The translations under genes were made by a program, and so were the position numbers. A model generated the notes under the pieces. That model worked only from the letters and a program-made list of their open reading frames with translations, was not told the origin of the DNA and ran no database searches. Of a DNA stretch of 64,000 nucleotides, positions 27,974 to 41,100 are shown one piece after another (position 1 is the first letter of the stretch; every line of letters starts with the position of its first letter). Source of the DNA: Methanobacterium_B sp963703015. Lineage in GTDB: Archaea > Methanobacteriota > Methanobacteria > Methanobacteriales > Methanobacteriaceae. The DNA is taken from the NCBI GenBank assembly GCA_963703015.1, contig OY969779.1, forward strand, positions 1,612,001 through 1,676,000. The letters are read 5' to 3'.

Positions 27974-29194
27974 TTACATTCCCTGTATACTTAGATCTAT
28001 CATTCTTTGTGTTTCTGCAGCTAGTTCTGGTGGAAGTCCTGCAATGTCCATGCTTAAAAATCCCTTGACTATCATTGATGCGGCTTCTTCCTCTGTAAGT
28101 CCCCTGGACATTAGGTATAAAACTTCTTCTTCAGCAATTTTACCCACAGCTGCTTCGTGTGACAGTTCAAGATCAGTTGCACTTCCTTCAAGTTCTGGAA
28201 CAGAATAGATCAATGAATCATCAGAAAGAACAAGACCCATACATTCTAAATGTCCCTTTACATCGGGTGATTTACCTGCAAGATGGCCTCGTGTGTATAT
28301 TTGTGATTCATCTTTAGAAACTGCTCTTGTGATCATTTCAGCACTTGAATTTTTACCTGTTAGAATAGCTCTAGAACCAGTGTCTAAAATGGAGTCTTTT
28401 TGGCCCCCTAGAATTGACTGGAAAACCACCTTTGAGTTTTCTCCCTGACAATATGCTGTTGGGTATGTCTGTATAGTGTTAACAGGACTGGTTAAAATGT
28501 AGTTGCTTATGTAAGCTGTATCATCATCTAATATAACACCAGTTCTTGGTCTAACTTCAACCTGCTCAGCCCAGTTATGCACCATTGTGAAGGTGATCTT
28601 GGCACCCTTTTTCAGATAAAATTCTGAAACTCCAACATGCATGGCAGACTGTACATCACTACCAGTTGAACATCCAGTGATGATATGAAGTTCAGAGTTT
28701 TCTTCTGCAATAATTATGTTGTGAGCTGTTTGAGCAACGTTCTCATCCCCAATAAACATGCAAGCCTGTATTGGAAAAACTTCCTTGGTGTTAGGAAGTG
28801 ATCTTATGAAGTAACCACCAGGTTCCCCTAAAGCAGTTTTTGCAGTGTATTTATCTGTGTCTACAGGAACTGCATTCCACATGTAATCTTTAACCCAGTC
28901 ATATTTTTCAAGGGCCTGTGGGAGTCCCATCAGTTCAATATTCTCTGATTCACAATTACTGCACACCTTTGATTGGTCAATCTGTAGGAAAGAACCAGAT
29001 CTTCCTGTTTCTGATGGGTCAACACCGACCTTAAGCAGAGATTTCTGATATTTTCCAGGCAGATCCTTTAGGGATTCCACTTCTTCGTGTTCTCCGGCTT
29101 CCTCCCCTTCGAACTCTTCAATATCAATGTCTTCTCCAAGGGCTGCTTTTTTCTTCTTAGCTTTTTCTGCACGTTCTATTGTATTTTGCAACAT
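27974..29194 (-). CDS. sufB: Fe-S cluster scaffold protein SufB
   Basis: This 406-residue protein is the archaeal SufB/SufD-like scaffold of the minimal SUF system and forms a complex with SufC to assemble Fe-S clusters. The core has the beta-helix signatures HIITGCSTGSD, FTMVHNWAEQVEVRP and SHEAAVGKIAEEEVLYL. An acidic N-terminal segment (about residues 18-42) is rich in Glu. It also has a CSNC pair near residue 80 that is not part of the usual catalytic set. The ATG at 29194 overlaps the end of sufC by 19 bp, indicating coupling; a GTG at 29203 is possible. Mvh and Mmp10 are large Fe-S clients in this window. Confidence 0.9.
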   Translation of the reverse strand: MLQNTIERAEKAKKKKAALGEDIDIEEFEGEEAGEHEEVESLKDLPGKYQKSLLKVGVDPSETGRSGSFLQIDQSKVCSNCESENIELMGLPQALEKYDWVKDYMWNAVPVDTDKYTAKTALGEPGGYFIRSLPNTKEVFPIQACMFIGDENVAQTAHNIIIAEENSELHIITGCSTGSDVQSAMHVGVSEFYLKKGAKITFTMVHNWAEQVEVRPRTGVILDDDTAYISNYILTSPVNTIQTYPTAYCQGENSKVVFQSILGGQKDSILDTGSRAILTGKNSSAEMITRAVSKDESQIYTRGHLAGKSPDVKGHLECMGLVLSDDSLIYSVPELEGSATDLELSHEAAVGKIAEEEVLYLMSRGLTEEEAASMIVKGFLSMDIAGLPPELAAETQRMIDLSIQGM

Positions 29195-29955
29195 TCCACA
29201 CACCCTTTAAATCCTTCCTTCCTGATATCTTCTAATATTTCGTTTGGATCTCCTGAACAAGCTATTTTACCGTCCATGAGAACATGGGCAGTATTTGCAC
29301 CTACGAAGTTTAGTATGTAACCTAAATGTGTGATTAAAAGACCTGATTTTTCACGCAGACCCGGTTTCTTATCCTTGTCCAACAGTACATTTATCTCTTC
29401 TGCCAGTAACTCAACATTTTCGATGTCCACACCTGAATCAGGTTCGTCAAACATTATAAAATCTGGTTGTTGAGCTAGGAGTTGAAGAATTTCCGATCTT
29501 TTCACTTCTCCACCAGAAAATCCAAGGTTAACATCCCTTTCAAGGAACTGATCATTTAACTTCAGTTTATCTGCAAGTGCTAGGGTTTCTGGGCTGAGTT
29601 CTTGACCTAGGGGAGTTTTTCCCTTTTTACTGGTTTCAATATTCAACAAATCTTTAAGTTTAACTCCACGAATTGCAGGGGGATTTTGAAAACTAACTCC
29701 TAAACCCAGTTCTATTCTTTCAGTTGTTGTCATATGGGTTATATCTTGGTCTTTGAAGATTATTTCTCCCCTTGTTATGTTGTACTTCGGAAACCCGAGT
29801 AATGACATGAAAAGTGTACTTTTTCCACTTCCATTTGGTCCAAGCAGTACGTGAGTTTCTCCTTTATCGATATACAAATCGATATCCTTTAATATTTCTT
29901 TTCCATTAACTTCTACAGCGAGATCTGTTATTTCAAGCAGCAGTGTAACCACCAA
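29176..29955 (-). CDS. sufC: SufC-type ABC ATPase
   Basis: This ATPase of about 255 residues drives Fe-S cluster assembly on SufB. It has Walker A LLGPNGSGKST, the signature LGFSGGEVKRSE, Walker B MFDEPDSGVD and a switch His in LITHLG. The C-terminus ends in GCVECCKIQ, a Cys-rich tail. The start codon is uncertain: TTG 29955 and GTG 29952 precede CTG codons, with GGTGGT nearby. It is the first gene of sufCB and has about 490 bp of A/T-rich sequence upstream shared with mvhD. Confidence 0.92.
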   Translation of the reverse strand: MVVTLLLEITDLAVEVNGKEILKDIDLYIDKGETHVLLGPNGSGKSTLFMSLLGFPKYNITRGEIIFKDQDITHMTTTERIELGLGVSFQNPPAIRGVKLKDLLNIETSKKGKTPLGQELSPETLALADKLKLNDQFLERDVNLGFSGGEVKRSEILQLLAQQPDFIMFDEPDSGVDIENVELLAEEINVLLDKDKKPGLREKSGLLITHLGYILNFVGANTAHVLMDGKIACSGDPNEILEDIRKEGFKGCVECCKIQ

Positions 29956-30447
29956 CTTATTTTTATTTTTTTTAGTTTATTGTATTTCTAAATACAATTA
30001 AGTCAATTTCTATAACTGATTTTATTTAAAAATGACTAAATGTCCCTATAATTAACAGCGTTAAGTTATTAACTACTCAATTTAGATTTAAACAAATCAT
30101 TATATAACAATTGTTAAAATGTGGTTATTTGGACTAATTTATACCAAATATTAAAGTTCATAATTAGCCTTACAATCTGCTTTAAATGAAATTATTTTGA
30201 TTAACATCAACAAAATTGTTTAATAATAATTTATTTAAGAATTAAAGGCCAATCTGTGGAATTTAAACTTTAAAAAATGATCTAATAATACTAAAAATGG
30301 GAATCATATTCTTATATATATGCCTTTCGGAATCGTTCTTGGAGTAACCTTTATAATAACTATTTTGCTATCCATATAATGTACAATAATAAGTCACCAG
30401 AAAATGGTGAACTTGATGGTACATTGATTAAATCAGGAGGAAACTCT
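29956..30447 (+). promoter_or_regulatory. sufC-mvhD divergent spacer with mvh promoter and leader hairpin
   Basis: This 492-bp A/T-rich stretch has no recognised gene. Toward mvhD a CTTATATATA box lies at 30311-30320. A small stem TCACCA (30394-30399)/TGGTGA (30405-30410) with a GAAAA loop lies in the expected leader, and an AGGAGG site at 30436-30441 precedes the mvhD ATG. The first 350 bases hold no visible element other than A/T-rich tracts. Promoter function is inference. Confidence 0.5.
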
Positions 30448-30876
30448 ATGGCTGAGGATGATGTAAAGATCGTTATGTTTTGTTGTAACTGGTGCTCCTA
30501 TGGTGGAGCAGACACTGCTGGTACTGCAAGGATGCAATATCCTCCAAACGTACGTGTAATCAGAGTTATGTGCTCTGGACGTATAGAACCACAGTTTGTT
30601 TTTAAAGCATTCCGTGAGGGAGCAGACGGTGTTATTGTAGCTGGATGTCACCATGGTGACTGTCACTACGATGCAGGAAACTACAAATTAGACAGAAGAA
30701 TGAGATTAATTTACAAATTAGCAGAAGACCTAGGAATTGGAAGGGACAGAATTTACCACGACTGGATTTCTGCTTCAGAAGGAGAAAAATTCGCGAATAC
30801 CGTTACAATGATGGTTAACCGTATAAAGGGTCTGGGAAAATCCCCACTCAAAGAACAACTGTCAGTTGAAGCATAA
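30448..30876 (+). CDS. mvhD: F420-non-reducing hydrogenase iron-sulfur subunit D
   Basis: This 142-residue [2Fe-2S] protein carries electrons from the MvhAG hydrogenase to HdrA in the flavin-bifurcating Mvh-Hdr complex. It begins MAEDDVKIVMFCCNWCSYGG, with the CCNWC motif, and continues with RVMCSGRIEP and VAGCHHGDCHY, giving the five or more conserved cysteines of the family. The frame opens at 30379, but the AGGAGG site sets the start at 30448 and gives the normal length. It leads the mvhDGAB operon. Confidence 0.95.
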   Translation: MAEDDVKIVMFCCNWCSYGGADTAGTARMQYPPNVRVIRVMCSGRIEPQFVFKAFREGADGVIVAGCHHGDCHYDAGNYKLDRRMRLIYKLAEDLGIGRDRIYHDWISASEGEKFANTVTMMVNRIKGLGKSPLKEQLSVEA

Positions 30877-30893
30877 GCGGAGGATTGAAGAAT

Positions 30894-31823
30894 ATGGCAG
30901 AAAAACCAAAGATAGGGACCATGTGGTTGGCCGGATGTTCTGGTTGTCACTTGTCCATTGCAGATATACACGAAGCTATAATCGATGTGATGGGATTAGC
31001 AGACTTCGAATTCAGTCCAGTACTCATGGATGTTAAATACGATGAAGTACCAGATGACCTGGATGTTCTAATTATTGAAGGTGGAATTCGAAACGACGAA
31101 AACCGTGAACTTGCCAAAATGCTTAGGGAAAAGGCAAAATTCGTCATAGCTTACGGTGTTTGCGCAGTTTATGGTGGAATACCAGGACTCGGAAACCTAC
31201 ACACAGCAGATGAACTTACACAGGAAGCTTACGTAAACTCTGCAAGTACATACAACGAAGAAGGTATCATCCCAAATGAAGATATACCACACCTCGAAAG
31301 CAGAGTAAGACCATTATCAGATGTAATAGATGTTGATTTAGCCATACCAGGCTGCCCAACAAGATCTGATGTTTTGGCCGAAGCATTAGTTGCTCTTTTA
31401 ACAGGAGAAGCTGTATCACTACCTACAACAAACCTCTGCGAAGTTTGTCCAAGGGAAAAACCACCGGAAGGAATGGCTATGGACAAAATCGTCAGGCAGT
31501 TCGAACTTGGTAGGCCAGATGAAGAACTGTGCCTAGTTCCACAGGGACTTGTATGCATGGGCCCATCAACAACATCATTATGCGGAGCAGAATGTCCATC
31601 AATAGGCATTCCTTGCAGAGGATGTTACGGACCAACAGCAAAGGTTACTGACCAAGGTGCAAAGATGATCAGTGCAATTGGTTCAGACTTCGGTGTTGAA
31701 CATGATAAAACAGTTGACCCAGAAGAAGTTGCTAACCAGTTAGATGATATTGTGGGCACATTTTACACATACACACTCCCAGCTGCATTAATACCAATGA
31801 AGGTGCAAAAGGAGGGAAAATAA
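30894..31823 (+). CDS. mvhG: F420-non-reducing hydrogenase small subunit G
   Basis: This 309-residue subunit holds the Fe-S clusters that relay electrons from the [NiFe] centre of MvhA to MvhD. The N-terminal AGCSGCHLSI binds the proximal cluster, and cysteines in IPGCPTR, LCEVCPREKP, LCGAECP and CRGCYGP bind the rest. No twin-arginine signal is present, in line with a cytoplasmic enzyme. GGAGG is ten bases before the ATG at 30894; a TTG at 30885 is too close to it. mvhA starts right after its stop. Confidence 0.95.
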   Translation: MAEKPKIGTMWLAGCSGCHLSIADIHEAIIDVMGLADFEFSPVLMDVKYDEVPDDLDVLIIEGGIRNDENRELAKMLREKAKFVIAYGVCAVYGGIPGLGNLHTADELTQEAYVNSASTYNEEGIIPNEDIPHLESRVRPLSDVIDVDLAIPGCPTRSDVLAEALVALLTGEAVSLPTTNLCEVCPREKPPEGMAMDKIVRQFELGRPDEELCLVPQGLVCMGPSTTSLCGAECPSIGIPCRGCYGPTAKVTDQGAKMISAIGSDFGVEHDKTVDPEEVANQLDDIVGTFYTYTLPAALIPMKVQKEGK

Positions 31824-33236
31824 ATGGTTAAGTTAACAATGGAACCAGTGACAAGGATTGAAGGTCACGCAAAGATAACAGTGCATCTCGATGATGCAGG
31901 AAATGTTGAGGAAACCAGACTTCACGTTATGGAATTCAGAGGATTTGAAAAATTCCTCCAAGGAAGACCAGTTGAAGAGGTTCCTAGAATAGTACCAAGA
32001 ATCTGTGGTATCTGTGATGTGCAGCACCACTTGGCAGCTGCTAAAGCATCAGACCAGTGTTACGGATTCAAAGACGACGAAATTTTACCAACTGCTTACA
32101 AAATGAGGGAATTGATGAACTGGGGTTCATTCATGCACTCCCACGCACTTCACTTCTACTTCTTAGCAGCACCTGATTTCATAGCAGGTAAAGATCGTAA
32201 AACAAGAAACGTCTTCCAGATTATTAAAGACGCACCAGACGTTGCACTTCAGGCAATTGAACTGAGGAAAAACGCTTTAGACATAGTCAAAGCTACTGGT
32301 GGAAGATCCATTCACCCAACATCATCCACCCCAGGTGGTATCTCAACAGAACTTGATGCTGAAACTCAGGCTGACCTTCTTAAGAAGGCTCAGAGAAACG
32401 TGGAACTTGCACAGGCAACCTTTGACCTTGCAAAACCAATCTTCGAAGAAAACCTAGAATTAGTTGAAACCTTAGGAGCTGTTGAAACTTACCACACCGG
32501 TTTAGTTAACAAGGGTGTTTGGGATGTTTACAACGGTGATGTCAGGATGAAAGACAAGGAAGGTAAAATATACGCTGAATTTGGAAGCGAAAACTACCTT
32601 GACTACATGGCTGAGAAAGTTAAACCTTACTCATGGCTCAAATTCCCATACATCAAAGACTTAGGATATCCAGAAGGTATCTACAGAGTTGCTCCTCTAT
32701 CCAGGCTAAACGTGGCTGACAAAATGCCATCACCAATAGCACAGGATGCATTCAAAGAGTTCAAAGAAACCTTTGGATACGCTCAACAACCACTACTCTT
32801 CCACTGGGCAAGATTAATCGAACTTATAGCAGCATCTGAAATGGCTGTAGATGCTCTTGAAGGAGATTTATCCGGTGAAAAATTCCCTGGACCTATCGAA
32901 AGACAGGCTGGAGAAGGTGTGGGTATAGTTGAAGCAGCAAGGGGTACATTAACCCACCACTACCAGACAGATGAAGATGGACTCGTAACCAAAGCAAACA
33001 TTGTGGTTGCAACAATCCAGAACAACCCTGCCATGGAAATGGGTATTCAGAAAGTTGCTAAAGATTACATAAAACCTGGTGTTGAAGTAGATGATAAAAT
33101 ATTCAACCTCATGGAAATGGTAATAAGAGCATACGATCCATGTCTATCCTGCGCAACTCACACAATCGACTCAAACATGAAACTCGCAACAGTTGAAGTG
33201 TACGACAGTCAAGGACACCTCATAAACAAGGTATAA
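31824..33236 (+). CDS. mvhA: F420-non-reducing hydrogenase large subunit A
   Basis: This 470-residue [NiFe] subunit activates H2. The four metal ligands are Cys61 and Cys64 in RICGIC and Cys440 and Cys443 in DPCLSCATH. A 24-residue tail follows His446, which is the site where maturation proteases cut after Ni insertion in this family. The N-terminus has the conserved EPVTRIEGHAKI. It starts one base after the mvhG stop. Nickel delivery may involve the CooT-like protein encoded convergently downstream, but that is inference. Confidence 0.97.
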   Translation: MVKLTMEPVTRIEGHAKITVHLDDAGNVEETRLHVMEFRGFEKFLQGRPVEEVPRIVPRICGICDVQHHLAAAKASDQCYGFKDDEILPTAYKMRELMNWGSFMHSHALHFYFLAAPDFIAGKDRKTRNVFQIIKDAPDVALQAIELRKNALDIVKATGGRSIHPTSSTPGGISTELDAETQADLLKKAQRNVELAQATFDLAKPIFEENLELVETLGAVETYHTGLVNKGVWDVYNGDVRMKDKEGKIYAEFGSENYLDYMAEKVKPYSWLKFPYIKDLGYPEGIYRVAPLSRLNVADKMPSPIAQDAFKEFKETFGYAQQPLLFHWARLIELIAASEMAVDALEGDLSGEKFPGPIERQAGEGVGIVEAARGTLTHHYQTDEDGLVTKANIVVATIQNNPAMEMGIQKVAKDYIKPGVEVDDKIFNLMEMVIRAYDPCLSCATHTIDSNMKLATVEVYDSQGHLINKV

Positions 33237-33250
33237 CCGCAGGTGATAAA

Positions 33251-34489
<1,239 letters not shown>

Positions 34490-34504
34490 TTACTTTGTTT
34501 TAAA

Positions 34505-34541
34505 TGGTGGATTTAATCCACCATACAATATTTTTTTTTAA
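34505..34541 (+). terminator. Hairpin-T terminator after mvhB
   Basis: TGGTGGAT (34505-34512) pairs perfectly with ATCCACCA (34516-34523) and is followed by TACAATA and nine T. It ends the mvh operon. Confidence 0.85.
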
Positions 34542-34653
34542 ATCAGTCTTTTATAATTCATAGAAAAAATTTTTTATAAACTAACTACTGAATCGACTTT
34601 TTAGAAGATTCTAAAACTTAAAAAAAATTATTTTATCATCAAATAAAAAAAAA

Positions 34654-34833
34654 TTAGTTGAGTTTGATGTAGATTCCATGTTTGTCAAGATCAATTTCAA
34701 CAATCACTCCAGATAACTCTTTTTTCATGCCTAATATGTCTGTGAGATAAATTTTATCGCCATCAATTTTAATGTTCAACACATCTTCCATTATCATTGA
34801 GTTTTCTGTTGAATATACTGTTGATTCACACAT
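34654..34833 (-). CDS. cooT: CooT-like small nickel-binding protein
   Basis: The minus strand encodes 59 residues from an ATG at 34833 behind a GGGGTG ribosome site, ending in TAA. It begins MCESTVYSTENS and continues with IMEDVLNIKIDGDKIYL, TDILGMKKELSG and VIVEIDLDKHGIYI. This matches the CooT family: a small beta-barrel with an N-terminal MC whose cysteine binds Ni in homodimers linked to CO dehydrogenase maturation. It is convergent with mvhDGAB, which encodes a nickel hydrogenase. A role in nickel handling is expected from the family; the actual client here is unknown. Confidence 0.8.
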   Translation of the reverse strand: MCESTVYSTENSMIMEDVLNIKIDGDKIYLTDILGMKKELSGVIVEIDLDKHGIYIKLN

Positions 34834-35103
34834 TTATTTTACACCCCTGCTTTCGCATATTATGATTATCTATTTGATCATTAAAATTTTTATTTGTATG
34901 TGAAGTAATGATTTTAGTAATTCTAAATGGAGCTTTTATATGTTGAATTGTTCAGCACAAAGATAAATATATATGTCGATGTAGCAAATAATATTATACT
35001 TTAAAAAAATGTAATAATCGATGAAATGGAGTCTAACTAATTATTTCCTCGAAGTATCAAATAGGGCTGTTAAGTTGGGGGTAGATGAATTGGAGGGATT
35101 TGA

Positions 35104-38100
35104 TTGAGTATTAAACTATTAAAATTTATGTTGATATTCATTGTATTATTAATTAGTATTGGGGCAGCCTCTGCTTCGCAGGTTACCAAGAACACTAACA
35201 ATTCCAGTTTGATAAGTAACCATACCAACATTATTTCAGGAAATGTTACAAAATGCTCTGATGGCAGTCCATTTAATGGAGTGACTATCACAGTCAGCTC
35301 AAACAACGGAAAATACATAGCAAATACAAAATCCAATTCAAAAGGTAATTATTATTTGAAATTTATTGGTAACTCCTTGAGCTACAAGGTTTCAGCAAGT
35401 TACCCTGGACATGTAACATCCATCAAAACTGTGACTGTTCAAAAATCATCAAAAACTTCAATTTATTCGGGGCAGGCCAATTTCAGATTAGGGCCAATGC
35501 CATCAATTACCATAACATCACCTTCATCACAATTATTAAATCAAACATTTAACTTCAGTTTAACTTTCAACAATACAGGAAATGATACTGGGTTTGGGCC
35601 TATGGCACAGCTCATATTACCGTCCCAAATTAAACTAAACAATGCAACATTCCTGGGTTCGCCTGTAACTGTTTCTTCACCCCTAATTTTCCCGAGTTCA
35701 GGGGTTTTAGTTGATCCATTAACTGGACTCACTGTAACAGGTACTCCGGGTTATACTTTTTACACATTACAGTATCCATTGGGAAGTTTTACCAAGGGGC
35801 AACCATCTGCAGTGATAAATATCAATGCACTACTTTTGGGTAATTCAACACTGGGAAATCCACTTAACATAACTGCATATCCAGTGTTCAGATTTGGTGC
35901 AAATGCCACGGGAACCATCCCCCTAAGGGGCAATCCTGACATAGCACAAGTAACACCAACAGTTATCAAACTTACAAAAACCAGTAGTGTACATGAACAA
36001 GAAACAGCCACAGGAAGAAATTATCCCATTACTTACACACTTAATGTTGATGTGGCCACTGGACAAACAGTGAAAAATGTCGTGGTAACAGATGTTATCC
36101 CAAAAAATCTTCAGTTTATCAAAGTCATTAGTTACGATGGTGGCACTCCCATAACCATTCCATCCACAATATCTCCAGGAGGAATATTGAGTGTTAACCT
36201 GGGAAATATTACAGGAATCCTTGGAACTGACAGAACAATAACCTACCAAGTTTTTGCTCCAAAATTTGACAACTCATCTCAATCAGTAATTGATCCAGTA
36301 ACTGGGAATCCTGTGAATGGAACCAACTCAGCAAATGTTACGGGTGTTTACAATACAACTAATGTTTCATCATCTGCCAATTACACAGTAAATCTGAAAG
36401 CATTAGCAGTTCAGAAAAGTGTTGTGGATATCACCAATCCTTCGGCACCAAAACCTACGGATATACTTCAGTACACTGTAAACTTCCAAGTTTCAGATTA
36501 CTTCTCACTGAAAAATATGTTAATAAATGATGATCTAGGTGATGGACAGAAATTTTTAACTGACTCATCCCACAATCCAACCTTAACATTGAACCTTCCA
36601 AATATTGGACTCATAAATCTCAATGTGGATCTCACTGATCCCACAGAATTTCAGATGGTTCATGATTCTGCTACAGGAATAACACACCTGTTTTTCAATA
36701 TTTCTCAGATATTAATAAACAACAACTACACTGGAGTTATTGAGGGTGGAAATTATACTGGCAGTGATTATGGTGCAACCCAAGGTTACATTAATTTTTG
36801 GTCTAGGATCAACATCAACTATGAAAATCCAAACAAACCAATTGTTTCAAAGGATTCAGTGAAAAATGATGTGACTGGAAGTGCACAGCTGGTTAATAGC
36901 AGTAATAATATCTCAGATTCTAGCCAGAGTCTGGTTGCAATTGTTTCACCAACAGCTTCAAAGGTCATAGTAAATGTGAAACGAAATGGGGTTAATTTAG
37001 GTCCTGTAACAACTATACTTCCTGGTGATCAGGTAACATTTTCCTTGAATGTAAATGTGCCGACAACCAACTTGGAACAATTTTACTTGATTGATTATTT
37101 ACCAATACCTCTCTTCCTATCCAACCAGTTCAGCAGTGGACAACAACCATTGTCTACAGGAGATGCATTTCCAAATACTGGTGAATGGAGATTGGCAAGT
37201 GATGATACCTTAAGTATTTTAAGTGGTGTTAATCCTTCCCTTGTTGTTGACAACACACAAAATACCTTGGCATTTTATTATGGTAATGTTTATAATCTAA
37301 CCCAACCTTCGAGTTTGGCCCATATACTATTTACAATCACAGCCACTGGTGAACCAATGGCTGATGGACTTTATTTGACTAACCTATTAAATGTCAATTA
37401 TAATAATTCATTCAATGAAATGTACACTGATAATCAGATAGTATCCATCATAACTGGAGAACCTCAACTCATAATAAATAAAACTGCAAGTCCCAATTCT
37501 GGACGCCAAGCAGGGGATCATGTAACCTACACAATTACAATAACAAACACAGGACATGCACCAGCATACAACGTGGTTGTAAAGGATGATCTTCTATCAA
37601 ACTCTGGAACCTATATAACTGGAACTCCAACCATCACAGCAGTTTACCAGAATGGATCTTCAATTGATTTAACAGGCTTGGGAAATTTATTTGGTGATGG
37701 AATCAATTTTGGTGCACTTTATCCATTATTTGGTACTGATGGGGCTAATAATACTATTATACTGACTTATAATGCAATTTTAAGCAGCAATGTTTATCCA
37801 TTGCAACTTTTAAACAACACAGCAACAATCACAAACTTCACAGCATTACCCCCTACCAACAGCACCAATTTTGTAAGGGATCCAAGTAATTACCAGGCAA
37901 ATGCAACAGTGAGTATGCTTGCACCAAACTTCAATAAAACCTACGAAGGGTCTCAGGGAGGTCCGAGTACGGGTTCTAATTTAACAATTGGTGAAACAGG
38001 AAGATATCAATTAGCAATTACACTACCTGCAGGTAAAATAAATGATTTAATAATAAAAGACAATTTACCTGTAGGTTTGACCTTTTTAAAATATGAAATT

Positions 38101-41100
38101 TTGAATAACTTAAACATTAACTTACCAACATGTGTTTTCACCCAGATTGGTAACTTGTTAACATTTTCATTCCCAGGCACCACTACAACCACCAATGGAC
38201 AAAACAGTTTCTTCATAAATTTGGATTTCATTGTAGCAAATAATAACACCAACAACCCACCACATTCGAAACCAACAAAAAACAACACCGCAACCATGAA
38301 CTGGAATAATCCAGGAAGCACAACTCTGAATGGAAATGCATCTGTAACCATCATAGAACCTAATTTACAAATAACTAAAAAATTCAATCCTGCCATTGGA
38401 TCCGGTGGAAAAACTGTAACAGTAACATTAACAGTTAAAAATACCGGAGATTCAACAGCATACAATGTTTTGATAACTGATCCACTGACATCTGCAGGCA
38501 CTGTTTTTAATCAGAGCTCTGTGGTAAGCTACAATCAAAATGGATTCATCTTCACATATCCAGCTAACATAGTGACATTCACAGGGGGTAACATTACACC
38601 CGGACAAAGTTTAACCTTCACATTCAATATAACAGTTCTTACCAACGTTTATGTTGGTCCAACATTTAACAATACGGCCTATGCTAATTATTACTCCCTT
38701 TTAAACGGAACTATTCCTGATATAAACTCTAGAAACTACACAGACTCAGGTTGGGCTACCTTCCGAGCTGGAGATCCAACAATAAACAAGGCGGTTGTAA
38801 ATTCAACCATCCACAGCAACAACGGTAACTTGGCAATAGGTGAACATGTAACCTATCGTATAACTGTTGTAGTTCCCCAGGGACAGGCAACCAACTTAAC
38901 ATTGAATGATATTTTACCGGCAGGATTTGGCTATGTATCTTCCATACTCGTGAGCAACACTTGGAATGGTAATTTAGCTAGTTTAATAACTACAGTTACA
39001 GGAACAACATCTCCTGGACTCAATGTAAATTTCCTATTCAATGGATTAACAACCAGTAATATCGATAACAACACGTTTTACATAGATTTGGAAGCATTAG
39101 TTTTGAATGTAACAGGAAACACAGTTGGAAGTACAAAAACAAACAATGTCAACCTCACATGGAATGAGAATAGTCAAGGACCATTTACATCATCTGCAAA
39201 TACTAAGATAGTGGGACCCACACTCACAATTGTAAAATCAGTCACTCCTTTAGTGGTTGATGGTGGGGACAAGATGAAACTATCCCTACTCGTCACAAAT
39301 ACAGGATCATCCCCTGCATTTGAAATAATTTTGACAGACGTATTAGATACAACGTTGTTTGATCTAACAACCTTCACTTACATTCCAGTACCAGGATACA
39401 CATTTATTCTCAACGGAAACACACTACAAATTATTGGAAACCCTGGAACATTTATAAACAACACTGGAACTAATTTCACATACTTCAACTTCACACTGAA
39501 CTCAAATGTCAATGTACCAAGTAATTCCACATTTAGTAATCGTGTGAATGCCACATACTACTCAATGCCATCAAGCTTTCCTGAAACTAGAATTTCGACT
39601 GCCACATCCAATTTAGTTAACATAAAAACTGTTAATCCATCAATAACTAAAGTTGTTGACTCAACATCAGAACCAGATTCTCAAGGAAACAATGTAATGA
39701 TTGGAGAAGTGGTTGTATACAAATTCAATCTGACCATACCTCAAGGAACTACATTAAATGTAATTTTAAGGGATATTTTACCTTCTAATTTACAGTACAA
39801 CACTGGTACTTTGATGATAATGAGAAGCAGTAACAGTATCAGTGCCACAGGTTTCAGCTTCAACTTACCTGCAGGGCAGTACGAAATGTTCACAGGAACA
39901 ATTAATCCTTTGTTAACAATTAACCTGGGAAACATCACATTTACAGGTACTGACGGTCTTCAAAATGGTACTGTTACTTTGATTTTCAATACAACTGTAC
40001 TGAACACTAACTTAAACCAAAATGGTACTCAAATCCCAAATAATGTGACGTTCAACTTTACAAATGCTTCAGGCACTATTCAGTCCACGAATGCGGCAGC
40101 GCCGACTTTGAATGTGATAGTTCCACACTTATCAACCACCAAAACTGCATCTCCGCAGAATGTGGAAGGTGGACAGAATGTGAAATTCACCATTAAAGTT
40201 AGTAACGATAATACTAGTAATGGTGCATCAGCTTACAACCTGGAAGTTCTGGATCAGCTTGTTGATTACTATAATTTAAACAACATTATCATAACTCCAA
40301 GTGATCCAAGCATAGTCTACACAGACATGTCAACATCCAGCCTTTTACATATCATTATCACCAAACTTAATCCTGGCCAATATTTGAATATAACCTATAA
40401 TGCTACTCTAAGAACGAATGTAACCTATGGTCAGAAGGTTAATAATACAATCACATTTACTGGAACATCATTACCAGGGGATCACGGTACCAACGATGCC
40501 ACTCCGGGCAACCCTGGGAACAGTGATGGTAAGCGAACAGGAGACCCTACACAACCTGCAGGAGCAGTTAACAATCTCATTTCCACATCAACAGCAACTG
40601 TAACTGTCCGAAATCCAACCATATCTAAAAATGTGAATGGAAGTAAAACTGTCAAACGCACAATAGGGGACAGTGCCTATGAAAACCTTATTATCTCACT
40701 TCCAGTTGGAACAACCAACAACCTTAAAGTAGTTGATGTTATTCCACCAGGCCTTCAAATGGGCAGTACAACCTATACTTTGAGTAATGGGATAAGTGTC
40801 AACCAATTTTCTGTATTACAATCCGGCAACACCTACACCTTTGACTTTGGGAACATAACCGCAGCAAATGACGGTAACATAACCATTAGCTACCTAGTAA
40901 CTGTCCAGAACATCACAACTAATGTGAATGGAAATAATCTTACCAATAATGCAACATTATTCTATCAAAATATCACTGGAGGAAGTGTTAATGCAGGTTA
41001 TGACACTGCCACCATACAAGTTGTAGAACCTAATTTAATCATAAACAAAACAGCAAGTAAAAATAACCTAAAAATTGGTGAAAATTTCACCTACACACTA

